NCBI GenBank assembly: GCA_963978545.1
Contig: OZ021721.1
Location: 97,027,418-97,091,417 of the forward strand
Reading direction: 5' to 3'
DNA: 64,000 nt
Source: Linyphia triangularis
Lineage: Eukaryota; Arthropoda; Arachnida; Araneae; Linyphiidae
This document shows, one piece after another, positions 13,169 to 25,036 of this stretch. A program made the position numbers and the translations under genes. How positions within the stretch are numbered: position 1 is the stretch's first letter; each line of letters opens with the position of its first letter. The notes below the pieces were generated by a model. It worked only from the letters and a program-made list of their open reading frames with translations, was not told the DNA's origin and ran no database searches.

Positions 13169-13762
13169 TTGGTTGGTTTAAGTTTAACGGCGCAAGGGCA
13201 ACACGAGGGCCATACTGCGCCAACCAATCGTTAATCAATTCTAAAATGGTATAAAAAGGTTTCAATCGCAGTTTAAAAAGTCAGAATTAAGAAAAACAAA
13301 TATTCAAATTAAGTGATAAAATCCAATGTCTTGTAAGAATTTAAAAAGATTTTTATGAGGGGGTGAATTTAAAATATTAAATAGTGAAGGGTGATAAGAT
13401 TTAAAATGCCGCTGTCTAACAGTATTAAAACACGGACATTCATTTAAAATATGGAGAACAGAAAGTACAACTCCACAGGTATTGCATGTGGGGGCACCTT
13501 CTGCCAGCAGAAGATGCACATGGGTAAGTCGTGTGTGGCCTATTCTTAAACGAGTTAGGAGCACTTCCCTTTTCCTGGATTGCTGGATGGGCGCGAATCC
13601 GGATATTAAGGGCTGAAACGAACGCAGCTTGTTAGCTGTCTGTGCATCCCACATGGCCTACCAAGTGAGAGACAGAGTAGTTTCACAAGCTTTATTTGCG
13701 TCGTCAGGGCAGAGCCAAGTGCTTCTAGGTCCACTTGCTGATCGTGCGTTAGTATCTGCGCG
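13169..13762 (-). mobile_element. 5'-truncated LINE, RNase H end and CCHC tail
   Basis: It is flanked by a perfect 13-bp TSD, GACCCAATATGGG at 13156-13168 and 13763-13775. Reading the minus strand, the 5' part resembles the end of an RNase H domain (RADTNARSASG), followed by one in-frame stop. From 13654 to 13304 it is open: MWDAQTANKLRS, then LTRLRIGHTRLTHVHLL and the zinc-knuckle-like C-N-T-C-G-V-V with a downstream HILNEC. This order is typical of Jockey/I-type non-LTR retrotransposon ORF2 C-termini. The 3' UTR ends in repeated CCAA. The stop and truncation make it dead, but the TSD is still perfect, so it is fairly young. Confidence 0.88.
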
Positions 13763-13869
13763 GACCCAATATGGGATAAGGATCATTTTACAACAGATTG
13801 CCTTAAAAACTTAACCCCTGAAAACGAGCTTGACAGCAATCTTTCACTGCTCTAAACCGGTTGCTGCAC

Positions 13870-14555
13870 CTCATTATTTAACCTTTTATATATATATAAA
13901 ATACTGCAAAGTGTACATTACTAAACGTTAAAGAACGTTTTAACGTAAGTTAAAGAACTAGATCTTTGTTGCCCATGCACTACTCAATGAGACGCTTTGG
14001 TAATAAGTTCAAGAGTACTACGGAAGAAATGTGGGGTTAAGTCATAACCCAAGTTCTCCCACCAATACGATTCTGTGAAGCTGTTTCAGAGTTTATGGAG
14101 TAATACAGCAAAGTATTAAAAAAATATACATTTGCAAAATTTAAAAAACAAAAATTGTTACGACCGGTATTTATAATACAACTACCTAAAGTACCCCGCT
14201 TCATCCAGTGCAAAATTGTTCAACTTTATTGCAAGTTATGAGCATGCCCCCCTCCTCCTTAGACAATTTAATTTCTTCACCTTAACAATAAAACATCGAA
14301 ATAAAATTTTGTTCTCGATGATCTGGATTAGTCATGAAACCCAAAGAAAAAAAAAAGTTTAAATTTGATTCAGTAGATCTCAAATTATGTTCATACCCCT
14401 TAAAAGGGGTAAAAAGAGGGAGGAGAATGGTTTTTCGAACATTCAGTGAGCCAGAAATCTTCCTCTTCTTTTAATCAAGAGTGCAAAATTTTATCAAAGT
14501 CGGAATAAAACTGTAGCTACGTATAAAAAATTATACATACAGGAGACTATATAAC
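13870..14555. other. no gene seen
   Basis: Non-coding AT-rich sequence, no recognised repeat. Confidence 0.5.
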
Positions 14556-14559
14556 AGCG

Positions 14560-15095
14560 TTCGCCACAAACTTTGAGAGGCAGACCGTATGACTCATATC
14601 GGAGCATACACCAAAATATGTATCTTTAATTATTATCGATTTAACAATATATAGCATTTCTGAAAACTGAAAAAAGTATTATTTTTTTTTATCTTAATAA
14701 AATTACAATTGATATTTGATACTTTTTTTTTTCAAATGATTAAAAAAATAACAATTTTCATTATTAGTAAATCAAAGTCTAAACAAGTCGAAATTGTTCA
14801 CTTTATTTTATGGTAGTCGACGTTTTTCGGAGTATTTGTTGCAGTTAATAAATTGTCCTAACGGGATTCAGTTAAATTATTCCTCTATTGATTCTTGATG
14901 AAAACCACCTTACTGAAAGCTTCGTCGTATAGTTTCTCCGGGCATGTAGTGGAAAACTCTGTTCTACATAGTTAACATATATTATTAGGGATAAATTTCG
15001 ATTATGTAAAAAAAACCTGTGGTACCGGCGGGCCGCAGAAAAATCTGTCGCGGGCCAAATCCGGCCCGTGGCCCGCTATACAATACAAGAGCAAC
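14560..15095. mobile_element. interspersed element sharing sequence with 40745-41600
   Basis: Starts CAGCGTTCGCCACAAACTTT and shares ACACCAAAATATGTATCTTT and the end GGTACCGGCGGGCCGCAGAA with the second copy. The CAGCG...CGCTG ends suggest a hAT-like element, but no TSD is clear. Confidence 0.5.
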
Positions 15096-15460
15096 GCTGG
15101 CCCATCGCAAGATATTCAGCGCCCACCCCAGAAGGGTGGCTAGTACTCTGATGAATCCTGAAAACGGCAGATTTGCGACAGCATTGCCCGCCCACTTTGA
15201 GAGTAGCGAAAGCTAATTTCCCAAAGGGATCCCAGCAATCCGCCCCGCTCTGCCCCCCAGTGACAGCCACTACAAAGTGACCCTCAGATAGGGGCATGAT
15301 TCGTTTTGGTTTCCCAGGAGTGCGGGGAATAAGCAGAGCTCCCAAATTTGCTAGGGAGACTGACCACCGCTCCCCCATCTCCTGCGAGGCTCAGGCGCCC
15401 CGGGATCGCCACACCCGTACTCACCGAAGCGAGCCCCTGGGGGGCCGTGGCCCGCTATAT
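15065..15460. other. GC-rich island between direct repeats
   Basis: About 380 bases far richer in G+C than the surroundings, bounded by CCGTGGCCCGCTATA at 15067 and again at 15444. A 100-residue open frame on the minus strand (15378-15076) shows no domain I know. Confidence 0.6.
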
Positions 15461-15555
15461 ATAGATAACTTCTTGCTCCCTCCAAGTGTTACCATGCTTG
15501 CGTATTACTTAACAAAAAGTAGTTCAATAAAATAAATTTTTGAGCAACAAGAATG

Positions 15556-15734
15556 GTTGGTTGTTTTCAGATTATCTGGCGCCGTCAACAACAAGAGGGC
15601 TATAATGCTCCGAAACATTCGTCATTAGACAAGCCAACATACATTTACAAACACCCATGCCATACACTGGACTCGAACCCGCAACCTCACAGTCTAGAAG
15701 CCAGCTCGCTAACCACTATACCGTTTGGTCGGCA
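15556..15734 (-). mobile_element. SINE copy 4
   Basis: Full length. TSD CAACAAGAATG and CAACAGGAATG (one mismatch). Confidence 0.88.
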
Positions 15735-16750
15735 CAACAGGAATGAATCAGATAGAAGAGAGCAATTTTATTTACTTTTATTTTTGAATCATTTTATAAA
15801 TACTCAATTTAAATGCAAAAAAAAAAAGGCAACGTATAAAAGATTGATTTTGATGCGAATGGTATTTTTAAAATAAATGTCCAAAGTGTCTAAATGACTG
15901 AAGGTAAAATAATTCAATACCATTTAAATATCAAATATTTTTAAATAAATCTCATTTGAGTTAGTAAATCATGCTTATAAATAAGTCTCTACATTCTTTC
16001 TCTTTCATACATAAAGTGTTTTACAGTATTAATGTACAGTACCCCAAAAAAAATCAGAACGATGGCTATTATATCTTTGGTTCCAATTATCGTAGAATCT
16101 TACAGTTTGCACCAAAATGTTTTGCTTACGATTTTCTATATATCTGATGCAATTTTTTTTCCTTAAGGGACCGTTTACTAAGTAAAAGTAACGCTATCTT
16201 CGAAAATTTCAATACGACCCCCTATTTTTTATCATTTCATTCGATTTAGAATACATCATTTACTCAATATACGAAATTTCTTTGCAATATGTTGAAAAAC
16301 ACGTCACTTATGAGCGAAAATGTTTCGACCATTTTTTGATCGATCTTCAAGGAGAATTTCCATAAAACGAAAGGTATTTTTAACACTAGATTGCCTAAGC
16401 AAGTCATTTTGACTGCTTTTGAATTTCAATTAAAAAAATAATTATTTAAATAATGACACAGATTCTTATAATTTTGTGACTTTTTCTACAACATATAAAT
16501 GGGTTAATTAATCATTGTTGTTGCCCCCCCCCTCCTTCACTTCCGGTATATATATGTGTGTTATACCTATATATTGCCGAAAAGCAGTCATTTTGACTGC
16601 TTGGAAAAGACCAGTTCGGCTTTGGATTGGAATAACATGATAACATACAAGTTCATGATAAATTGTCGATTTCGACATATACTTGATAAGTTGCAGTTGT
16701 TCAATAACTAAAGTTATTGTTATTTGTACTTGTTATTCGAATCCTTATGC

Positions 16751-16882
16751 CAGGCCTGACCACGCGCTTCGTTCCCTTTGAACGGGCTGTAACGTAATTC
16801 AGATGGGAAGGAGGATCACTGAGTGTATGATCTCATACTGTAATCGATACGGCTGCGCACGTGTAGACTTTGGTCAGGCCTG
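16751..16882. mobile_element. 132-bp palindromic-ended insertion
   Basis: Ends are CAGGCCTGACCACGCG and TTTGGTCAGGCCTG. The flanks CCTTATGC and CTTTACGC look like a worn 8-bp TSD (6 of 8). It interrupts the piggyBac transposase fragment. Probably a hAT-type MITE. Confidence 0.65.
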
Positions 16883-16921
16883 CTTTACGCACTGCCAGTC
16901 GTTCTAACACGTTGTTCAGTT

Positions 16922-17020
16922 GATAATATTTGTCAAAAATGTAAAAAGTATGTTTGCGGAAGATGTACATCCAAAAAGATTTGCACTTTCATTTGCTTAA
17001 AATGTCCAGATAAAGTATAA
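16922..17020 (+). pseudogene. piggyBac transposase C-terminal Cys-rich domain
   Basis: Reads DNICQKCKKYVCGRCTSKKI then CTFICLKCPDKV and TAA: paired cysteines (C-x2-C, C-x2-C, C, C-x2-C) in the layout of the C-terminal cross-brace zinc domain of piggyBac transposases. Just upstream, bridging the insertion at 16751-16882, codons for PYALPVVLTRCSV continue the same frame. The rest of the protein is absent, so this is a fragment. Confidence 0.78.
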
Positions 17021-17239
17021 ATTATTTTTTTTCGAACTGAAATACATTTTTTTTTATTGTTAATACTTATTAATAACTTGCTATATGACAGTAAGTGATA
17101 TAAATATATTAAAAATTACTGTTAAACAAATTTCTTTGCGCATTAGTTATTTTTTTTTTCACAATGCAGTCATTTGGACTGCTTTCAGGCAATATAGGTA
17201 TATACTAAGCTCCCGTCTTTCTAGTGTTAAGGTTCTACT

Positions 17240-18920
17240 TAACAGCGGGAGAAATCGAGTTCAGTGCGGCGGCGTTTCACCCGACGTTAAAAAATACCAA
17301 TATTAGTCTAAAACTGCATAGAAACTACTTGGATTTATAGTGTCAAGTTTAAGATTGATACAAAAATAGCGTCGGAAAAGTAACAATTTATTTACAACAT
17401 TAAAGATGTGCATTCTTCACACGAAATAAATAAAATATCGAAAACTGTAATTGCAGAAGTATAAGGTATACTACTGATAATTAGAAAATTAATAAATATA
17501 AAATGTAGGCATTAGTAAACAGTATTCAGCAAAGCGTGATTATTTTACAGAAACATGTCATTGTAAACACAAATGTAACTTGTTTGTTGAAATTATTTAT
17601 AAAATTAAAAAATCACATGATTCAGTAAAATTTTTATAGGATAACTTATTGAAATTGCTTAAAAAATGTTGTTTTAAATAAATGTAATTTAAGAAAGTAA
17701 TTTAAAAAAAAAAAAAAAAAGAACACCGTTGAAAACCACACAAAACATAATTCCACGATTCCAAACACACGTTAGACAGATTAAAAAAATATATATAAAA
17801 AATAAAACTGCTTTGTTTGTATAAAATAATATTTCTTTTTGTAATTTCAAGAAATTCTGTTCCGATTCACCCCGCTGTTCCGATTCTCCCCATTTTACGA
17901 TTATTGAACATTGTGCGATTTGCCACACCTCTAGTTTACCTTGAATTAATCTTTAATAGTTTTCAATAGTCGTCTACTATACGGTCCCTAAAAGTGAGCG
18001 TTTTTTACATTTTCGCTAAAAAATCGAGAACTAAAAGTCAAAATGGAAAGAAAAAAATTTTGTGGGGTTTTTAGACCATGATAAATCTAATGAAAGCAAA
18101 AAAAAATATATGTTTCTATTCAAAAAAATTTTTTAATTGTTTTATTAATTAATAATTATTAAAAAAGAAATGGATGCAAAAGTTGATTGCTATTTATGTT
18201 TGGCAATTTACAAACTATCTTTTGAAAAAAAAATACTGAAATATATTAATTATTTAAGTATTTATGGCCAAAAAACCAACTTTTTTATTTGACATTAATT
18301 TATCATTTTCTTTTTATCCTTTAAATTACAAACCATTCATTAGAAAATTACGAATTTTTGAATTTCGACATTTTTTTGGATGCTGATCCAAAAATGGGAT
18401 AATATTATGAGGTTGCTATTGAACTTTTTAAAGTTTGGTTCTGTTTTAATATGAAGATAATCCCTCATGACAAAAAAAACTACATGAAATTATTAAAAAC
18501 CTTCCACGATTTACAACGGTACCTTTTGTTTATTTCAACAATTAGAGCACAAGATATAGCCATCCTTCTGATTTTTTTGGGGGGTACTGTACATTTTTGA
18601 GTTGACTAACATCAAAGTGATAAGTTCAATAACATAATAACCAGTTGAACTGATTTGTGTGAAATTTGATACCAGTTAGCGTAAATTAACTTTCAGAAAA
18701 AACCCAACAGTTTTATAACTTGAAATGATTTTTATATAAATTATGATAAGCTAGATATCGAACGAAAACTATTGATGAGATGATTTCAAAATTAAAAATC
18801 AAACTTTATTTGTAACTTTTCTAGCAAAACGTCGTTGAAACTAACCTCGTTCCCTCATCCTAAAATGTTCAGGAAAAGTAAGTCTGAGAAAATTAAACGG
18901 CACAGTTCAGTATGTTTGCT
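17240..18920. other. no gene seen
   Basis: Non-coding AT-rich sequence. CCGATTCACCCCGCTGTTCCG at about 17861-17881 is a local GC patch. Confidence 0.5.
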
Positions 18921-18927
18921 ATTTGTT

Positions 18928-19457
18928 TTAAGGGGACTTGATACCCTTTGTTTTCCCAAAAAATAATAAAAATATAAATTTTCTATTTTTTGCGTGTTTA
19001 TAATCTTTGACACCTTTTTATTCTGACAAGTTTTTGAGCTGATCCGATAGCTGCAACTGCAGAAAAACTATATTTTTATGGAGAATTTAGCATTTCTGCA
19101 ATAGCTCTTTCGTTGGTTGTTTTCAGATTATCTGGCGCCGTCAGCAACACGAAGGCTATAATGCGCCGAAACATTCATCATTAGTTGGTTGGTTGTTTTA
19201 AGATTATCTGGCGCCGTCAGCAACACGAGGGCTATAATGCGCCGAAACATTCGTCATTAGACAAGCCAACATACATTTACAAACACCCATGCTTAAATGG
19301 GACTCAAACCCAGCAACCTCGCGGTCTAGAAGCTAGCACGCTAACCACTATACCGTTAAATAGCTCTTTTGATGTTTCGAACGTATTTTTCTCAGTTCGC
19401 GATATTTAAAATTCCCACCTTACTCAAATTGTTAAAACTTCAGCAAATATGAATGAA

Positions 19458-19492
<35 letters not shown>

Positions 19493-19902
19493 TCATTCTT
19501 AATATCTATTTGACAAAAATACGCATGGATTTTTAAATTAAATAAAAACTTTTTTTTCCAAATTTAAATGTTGAAAAATACCCATTGTATATGCTTTTCT
19601 TACATATAGATTCAGTAATTGTTTTTCTCGAAAACTATTTCACTTATTCAAAATCCGAAGCCTAAAAAGTTAGAGTATATTACCAGGAACAAGAAAGAAG
19701 CAGAAAGAGTGGAACAAGAAAGAAGATAGAATTTGAAATTTGATGAATTTTTTTTAAATTTTGAAAATTGAGAGCACTGTGCTTAACTTTTTTTTTAAAT
19801 AAAATTTAGTTTTTACTTAGTAATACTTCCAAATATGTAAAAATTATAATTTTAAAGGCTTAAATTAAAAAAAAAAGTTGAAAGGGTACCAAGTCCCTTT
19901 AA
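18928..19902 (+). mobile_element. TTAA-ended element, family A copy 2, with SINE dimer
   Basis: Ends TTAAGGGGACTTGATACCC and GGTACCAAGTCCCTTTAA. Without the SINE insertion at 19113-19357 it is about 720 bp, the same as copy 1. It contains a long T run at about 19462-19491. Confidence 0.82.
19113..19357 (-). mobile_element. SINE copies 5a and 5b, head-to-tail dimer
   Basis: A 72-base 3' fragment (19113-19184) abuts a nearly full copy (19185-19357). Both share a single outer TSD, AATAGCTCTTTCG and AATAGCTCTTTTG, in family A copy 2. Confidence 0.85.
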
Positions 19903-20044
19903 TAATAACAAAACTAGAGGCAGCAGCACTTTAGAGTCAGTCATATTACACCGACAGAATTGTGTAACAAAATAGTTAACTAATAGGTAATGTCAAAAAT
20001 CAAATATAGCTGGCACGCCCGCGGTGGATGTTGGAAAGAGGGCG

Positions 20045-20480
20045 GTCAGAACGTGTAAAAAAAGTTAAAAAATAAAGGGTTTTTTTTACACCAGCTGAAA
20101 TTTGTTTTTACTTATTATTTGGACTATTTTATGATGGTTATAGGTTCTCAGCTAGTATTCTGGAGGGGGGGGGGGGGCGGTTATACTTTAGCATCTCGTT
20201 TGTTTGTAAAAAAAGGAATGCTGAAGTTCAATCCACCCTCAGAATATCAGCTGAATGTTTAAAATAATCATAAAATTGTCCAAATAACATGCACCACAAA
20301 TTTCAGTCGGTGTAAAATAACTTTATTTTTTAGCTTTTTCTACATGATTTTTACATAAACGAGATGTTGAAGTATAACCCATCCTTAGAATATAAGCTGA
20401 ATGCCTAAAAACATCATCACAATAGTCGAAATAACGTGTAAAAACAAATTTCAGCCGATGTAAAATAACTTATTTTTTAA
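20045..20480. repeat. inverted and direct repeats of a GGTGTAAAATAACTT motif
   Basis: The arm at about 20052-20170 is inverted at 20228-20345, and a further copy in the second orientation follows to 20480. The shared core is AAATTTCAGYCGRTGTAAAA. Probably overlapping MITEs. A G run interrupts at 20163-20176. Confidence 0.6.
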
Positions 20481-21189
20481 AACTTTTTTTTACATATTCA
20501 AAACGAGTACCCCTCTACACCCACCCGAACTGGACAAGCTTAAGTAGATCAATTACTGAAGCTGATCCAAGATCAATTACTGGTAAAAAAAATCAGCCGG
20601 TGTAAAATAATCACCTTCAAAATGTCGCTTATCTCCCGGATTATTAAGTTTATTGGATTGACAAAAGAGCCGGAAACATGATGATATATGGAGATAAACT
20701 CTACGGAGGAATACGGTTTCAGTTAAATCATACATGACACTGTTAATTGAGCAAAGCCGCTAGTGTCTACATGTTGAAAAAGTTTTCGAAAGTAGATATA
20801 CAACACAAGGAAATTGTGATCGTAGTTAGATGTTGAACATATAATTCTAAACTAAAAATATTTACCGAAACGTAACACTAATGTCTAAAAGCAAAACGCT
20901 GCGTTACTTTTGAAGTATTTGGAATAAGATTTAAGTTTAAATGGTTTTTATTTTATTCACACCTTAAAATAATTAACCGTGTGAAAACTAATATCAATCA
21001 ATATCATGAATATTATATTTTAAACAATCCAATATTATTAAAAAAAAAAAAAAGGAATTAATTTAAAACTTCGAAAAGTGCAAACGACTTTAAAAAATTC
21101 AACCTTTATTACAAAGCTTTCTAGAAAATACCGCAAATGGAATTGCAGATGAATAAAGCATTCAGAATGATCAATCGCGAATGTATTCT

Positions 21190-21960
21190 TTTGTTTTTTT
21201 GTTTATACATCCTTCATTTTAACTTCGATTTTGTGTATGTGGATACGTCGATGACGGGCAAATCTGTAGAGGCTTAATTAACCCCCTTACCGTCATCCAA
21301 TCGGGCTGAAACAAGGCAGATAGATTCGATGTCGATGATATCGCATTCTATCAAATTTTGAGGTTGTAACCGTCGCTAAAAGGTCACTTTTATGGAATAC
21401 TAATAAACTAACTCGCCGTCATTCAAGTGCTCTAAAATAGCATTTAACCGACCATTGAAGAAACTCTTTCCCATTACCAAATTTTTTTTAATAAATAATA
21501 AAATGTTTTAATCATAATACATAAAAGATATTTGGATGCGAGTGCATACATTCACGCTAATTTTTAATAAATAAATTTTGAAACGTAGTTTGCCGCACAT
21601 TTTGCTTATAGAAATGTTTTTGATATTTAAAATTAGATGCAAACACCAAGCACATGCTGTTTACAGAATCGGCGCTGTGTTAACGAATATAAAAATTGGT
21701 TGGTTGTTTTCAGATTATCTGGCGCTGTCAACAACACGAGGGCTATAATGCGCCGAAGCATTCGTCATTAGACAAGCCAACATACATTTACAAACATCCA
21801 TGCCTAACACGGGACTCGAACCCGCAACCTCGCGATCCAGAAGCTAGCACGCTAACCACTATACCGTTTGATCGGCTATAAAAATTGGCCATGCATATAA
21901 AGGATTTATATGAAAAACTTTGTTTTTAAGGGGTATATTATTTAATACTTAATTGAAAAC
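21190..21960. repeat. interspersed family B copy, holding SINE 6
   Basis: CCGTCATCCAATCGGGCTGA and, past the SINE, AAAGGATTTATATGAAAAAC. Confidence 0.6.
21700..21876 (-). mobile_element. SINE copy 6
   Basis: Full length. Perfect 12-bp TSD TATAAAAATTGG (21688-21699, 21877-21888). Confidence 0.9.
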
Positions 21961-22426
21961 ATATTCTGACTCTAATCCCCTTCCATGGTTGAGCCTCTGC
22001 ATCACCGGTAAATATAAATAACGAGGAGTCAACTTAAAAATCCCCTACATTAAAAAAACTATTTTCTCGATAAAAAAAAAATAATCACTTTTACATAAAA
22101 CACATACCCATAAACACTGGTTCTACTGCACTGCTCCAAAGCAAGCGAGAATAAAACTGAAAAGGTCCACTACTAATGGTTCTTTGAGAAGTTCCTTGAA
22201 AGATCGTCTTGACGCTGCAGCAACGGAAATGAAAGTGGCCACTGCTTGAGGCGGGGATGACACGGCCAAAAGGAATGCCTCTAAGTTCCGGAAGAAAACG
22301 TGATGGGACAGACCTTTTAAGTTGCCCGTTTTGGTGGGGGGGGGGGGGGGTGCGATTTTTAGGGGAGCTACAAAGGTTTTGTAAAAATTGTTGCGTTCGA
22401 GTTTATATCATATTAATATAACCCAT

Positions 22427-22788
22427 AATAATTAATAGTTTAAAAAACTAAAAAATACGCTTTAATAGAAAAGTGAACTAAAAAGTAGAAAATAATTTTA
22501 AATAAGTTTGAAATAAGAATAGAGTGATTAACAAGAAATATTTATTTTATCGTAAAAAAGCGTGGGGTGCTTTTTAAGATATTTTCATAATGACTCTACT
22601 TTTACCAATATCTGTCATTAAATATTTACAACAATTGACATCAAGCACCCCACGCTTTTTTACGATAAAATAAATATTTCTTGTTAATCACTCTATTCTT
22701 ATTTCAAACTTATTTAAAATTATTTTCTACTTTTTAGTTCACTTTTCTATGAAAGCGTATTTTTTAGTTTTTTAAACTATTAATTATT
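22427..22788. repeat. 146-bp near-perfect inverted repeat (fold-back)
   Basis: The left arm 22427-22572 and right arm 22643-22788 pair with about one mismatch around a 70-base loop. The apex carries GCGTGGGGTGCTT. Part of a larger unit repeated in reverse at 27100-27865 and 28892-28965. Confidence 0.85.
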
Positions 22789-23126
22789 TTCTACTTTTTA
22801 GTTTGGTTTTCTATTAAAGCGTGTTTTTTAGTTTTTAAACTATTAATTATTTTTTCTGTAAACTCTAATTTTTTTTAGTTAGTGTACAAAACTCTCCAGT
22901 TGTTTCTGCTAATAGTCACAAGCTTGTCTCAAATTTAAGTCATGTGTATGCCTTAGTACACACCGTATTACTTGGCACAAAACACTACCGTGTCTCTGAA
23001 TATGAAAAATCACTAATCCTGAAGATCCTGGTAAGGATAATGCGACTAAAAAAAACACGCTTTGTATAACTGTCGTTCAAACGACAAATCTTTCAAACGG
23101 CACACCAGGGTTCGATTCCGGAGAAG

Positions 23127-23172
23127 GTTGGTTGGTTGGAATTTAACGGCGCAAGGGCAACACGAGCTAATC
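23127..23172 (-). mobile_element. LINE 3'-end fragment
   Basis: GGTTGGTTGGTTGGAATTTA then ACGGCGCAAGGGCAACACGA: the last 46 or so bases of the LINE seen at 13169. Repeated inverted at 27245-27290 within the larger duplicate. Confidence 0.7.
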
Positions 23173-23439
23173 CTTGTGATAAAGCGTCAAACGCGCCTTG
23201 TAGTTTCCCTTATTGGTCTTGACGCAGACACTCCGCGTCTCAGGAAAACAAAAAATCGCTAATCCTGATTATCCTAGTAAGGATAACGGGTCAAACTGTT
23301 TAAAATATTGAATTGTCATCGGTCCTTAATAAGTATGCCAAATTTCGAGTTGATCCGACGTTTTGAAGGGGTCAAAATCATGTTCAAAGATTCCGTTACA
23401 TACTAACATACATACGTCTGAAGCTAATAAAAGCGTATT

Positions 23440-23960
23440 AAAAATATAGTTTTTAATATAAATCCGTTATATGCATTGCCAATTTTTATATTCTTTACCA
23501 CATCGCCGATTCTGCAAACAGCGTGTTCTTGGTGTTTGCGTCTAATTTTAAAAATATAAAACATTTTTATCACCAAAATCTGCGGCAAAATACGTTTCAA
23601 AATTTATTTATTAAAAATGAACATGAATTTATGCGCTCGCATCCAAATATCATTTATTTTTTCTGATTAAAGTAATTGTTATTTATTTTAAAAAAAATTC
23701 AGAAACAGGAAAGAGTTTTCTCAATGGTAGGTTAAATGCTATTTTAATGCGATTTGATCACGGCAAGTTGGTTTATTAGTTGTTCCGTAAAAGCGACCTT
23801 TTAGTGACAGTAACAATTCAAAATTTGATAGAATGCATTGTCATCGACATCGAATCTATCTGCCAAGTTTCAGTCCGACTGAATGACGGCAAGGGGGCTA
23901 ATTAGGCCTCCGCGAATTTTCACGCAATCTACACACAAAATTCAAGTTAGTATGAAAGAT
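23440..23960. repeat. interspersed family B copy, inverted
   Basis: Reverse of the copy at 21190, with TAGAATGCATTGTCATCGAC. Confidence 0.6.
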
Positions 23961-24993
23961 TTAAAAATTGAATTCTGTTGTCATTAGTCAATTTCTGCCT
24001 CAGGCATAGTCAAATTTAACGTTGCACATTTCTTACTAAAATATTGCCTCAAAGCGTACGAAACTAGCTCTGAAACGAAATTTGAAGGAAACATACTTGG
24101 ACGTGTGTGCTTTCTCCTTATTATTTTTTATTATCTATCGCCACTCTGGTGGAACAATGACGCAACTGCAAAATTTGTCAAAATGGATTTAAGATCTCTA
24201 TTGTCTCAGGGAATACCTTAGCGCACCGAGGAGAATAAAGACTGAACTGTAACACTTATTGTAACAATACTACGCCAATTCCAAGTGTTTAGACGTCACT
24301 AAGTTTATAGTGAAATCATTTAGGTTTTTTTTGTGTTTCCTGTAAAATTCATATTTTCGTAGTTGCGTCAGTGTTCCACCTGAGCGGAGATATATAACCT
24401 TATCCAGAATTTTCAGGAGCTTACTACAACCAATTTTTTAAATCCAAAATCTAAAAGTAGAATAAGCGTGAAGTTTTCAGGGAATTCAGCATTCGACTCT
24501 ATTCAATATAATGCTAAACAGTAAAAACAAAATCACTGTAACATACCATTGAAAAACAATTTTTAACTTTTTTAACGTCACTTAGTTTATAGTGAAATCA
24601 TTTAGGTTTTTTTTTTTTGTGTTTCCTGTAAAATTCTTATTTTCGTAGTTGCGTCAGTGTTTCACCTGAGCGGAGATATATAACCTTATCCAGAATTTTC
24701 AGGAGCTTACTACAACCAATTTTTTAACTCCAAAATCTAAAAGTAGAATAAGCGTGAAGTTTTCAGGGAATTCAGCATTCGACTCTATTCAATATAATGC
24801 TAAACAGTAAAAACAAAATCACTGTAACATACCATTGAAAAACAATTTTTAACTTGTTTAACGTCACTTAGTTTATAGTGAAATCATTTAGGTTTTTTTT
24901 TTTTTTTTTTGTGTTTCCTGTAAAATTCTTATTTTCGTAGTTGCGTCAGTGTTTCACCTGAGCGGAGATATATAACCTTATCCAGAATTTTCA

Positions 24994-25036
24994 CCCTTGC
25001 GCCAGTAAACCCTAACAAACCAACCAACCAACCAAC
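24994..25036 (+). mobile_element. minimal LINE 3'-tail insertion in array unit 3
   Basis: CCCTTGCGCCAGTAAACCCT followed by AACAAACC and CCAA repeats, flanked by CAGAATTTTCA on both sides. Same insertion at about 25330-25371 and 25672-25716. Confidence 0.75.

Larger units (their letters stand above)
16380..17230 (+). mobile_element. degenerate piggyBac element, 851 bp
   Basis: It begins TTAACACTAGATTGCC and ends, on the other strand, TTAACACTAGAAAGAC, close to the classic piggyBac terminus. Internal copies of a GCAGTCATTTTGACTGC palindrome lie at about 16402, 16584 and 17165. The interior contains the end of a transposase (16922-17020). A 132-bp insertion splits that coding region. Most of the transposase is missing. 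Confidence 0.85.
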
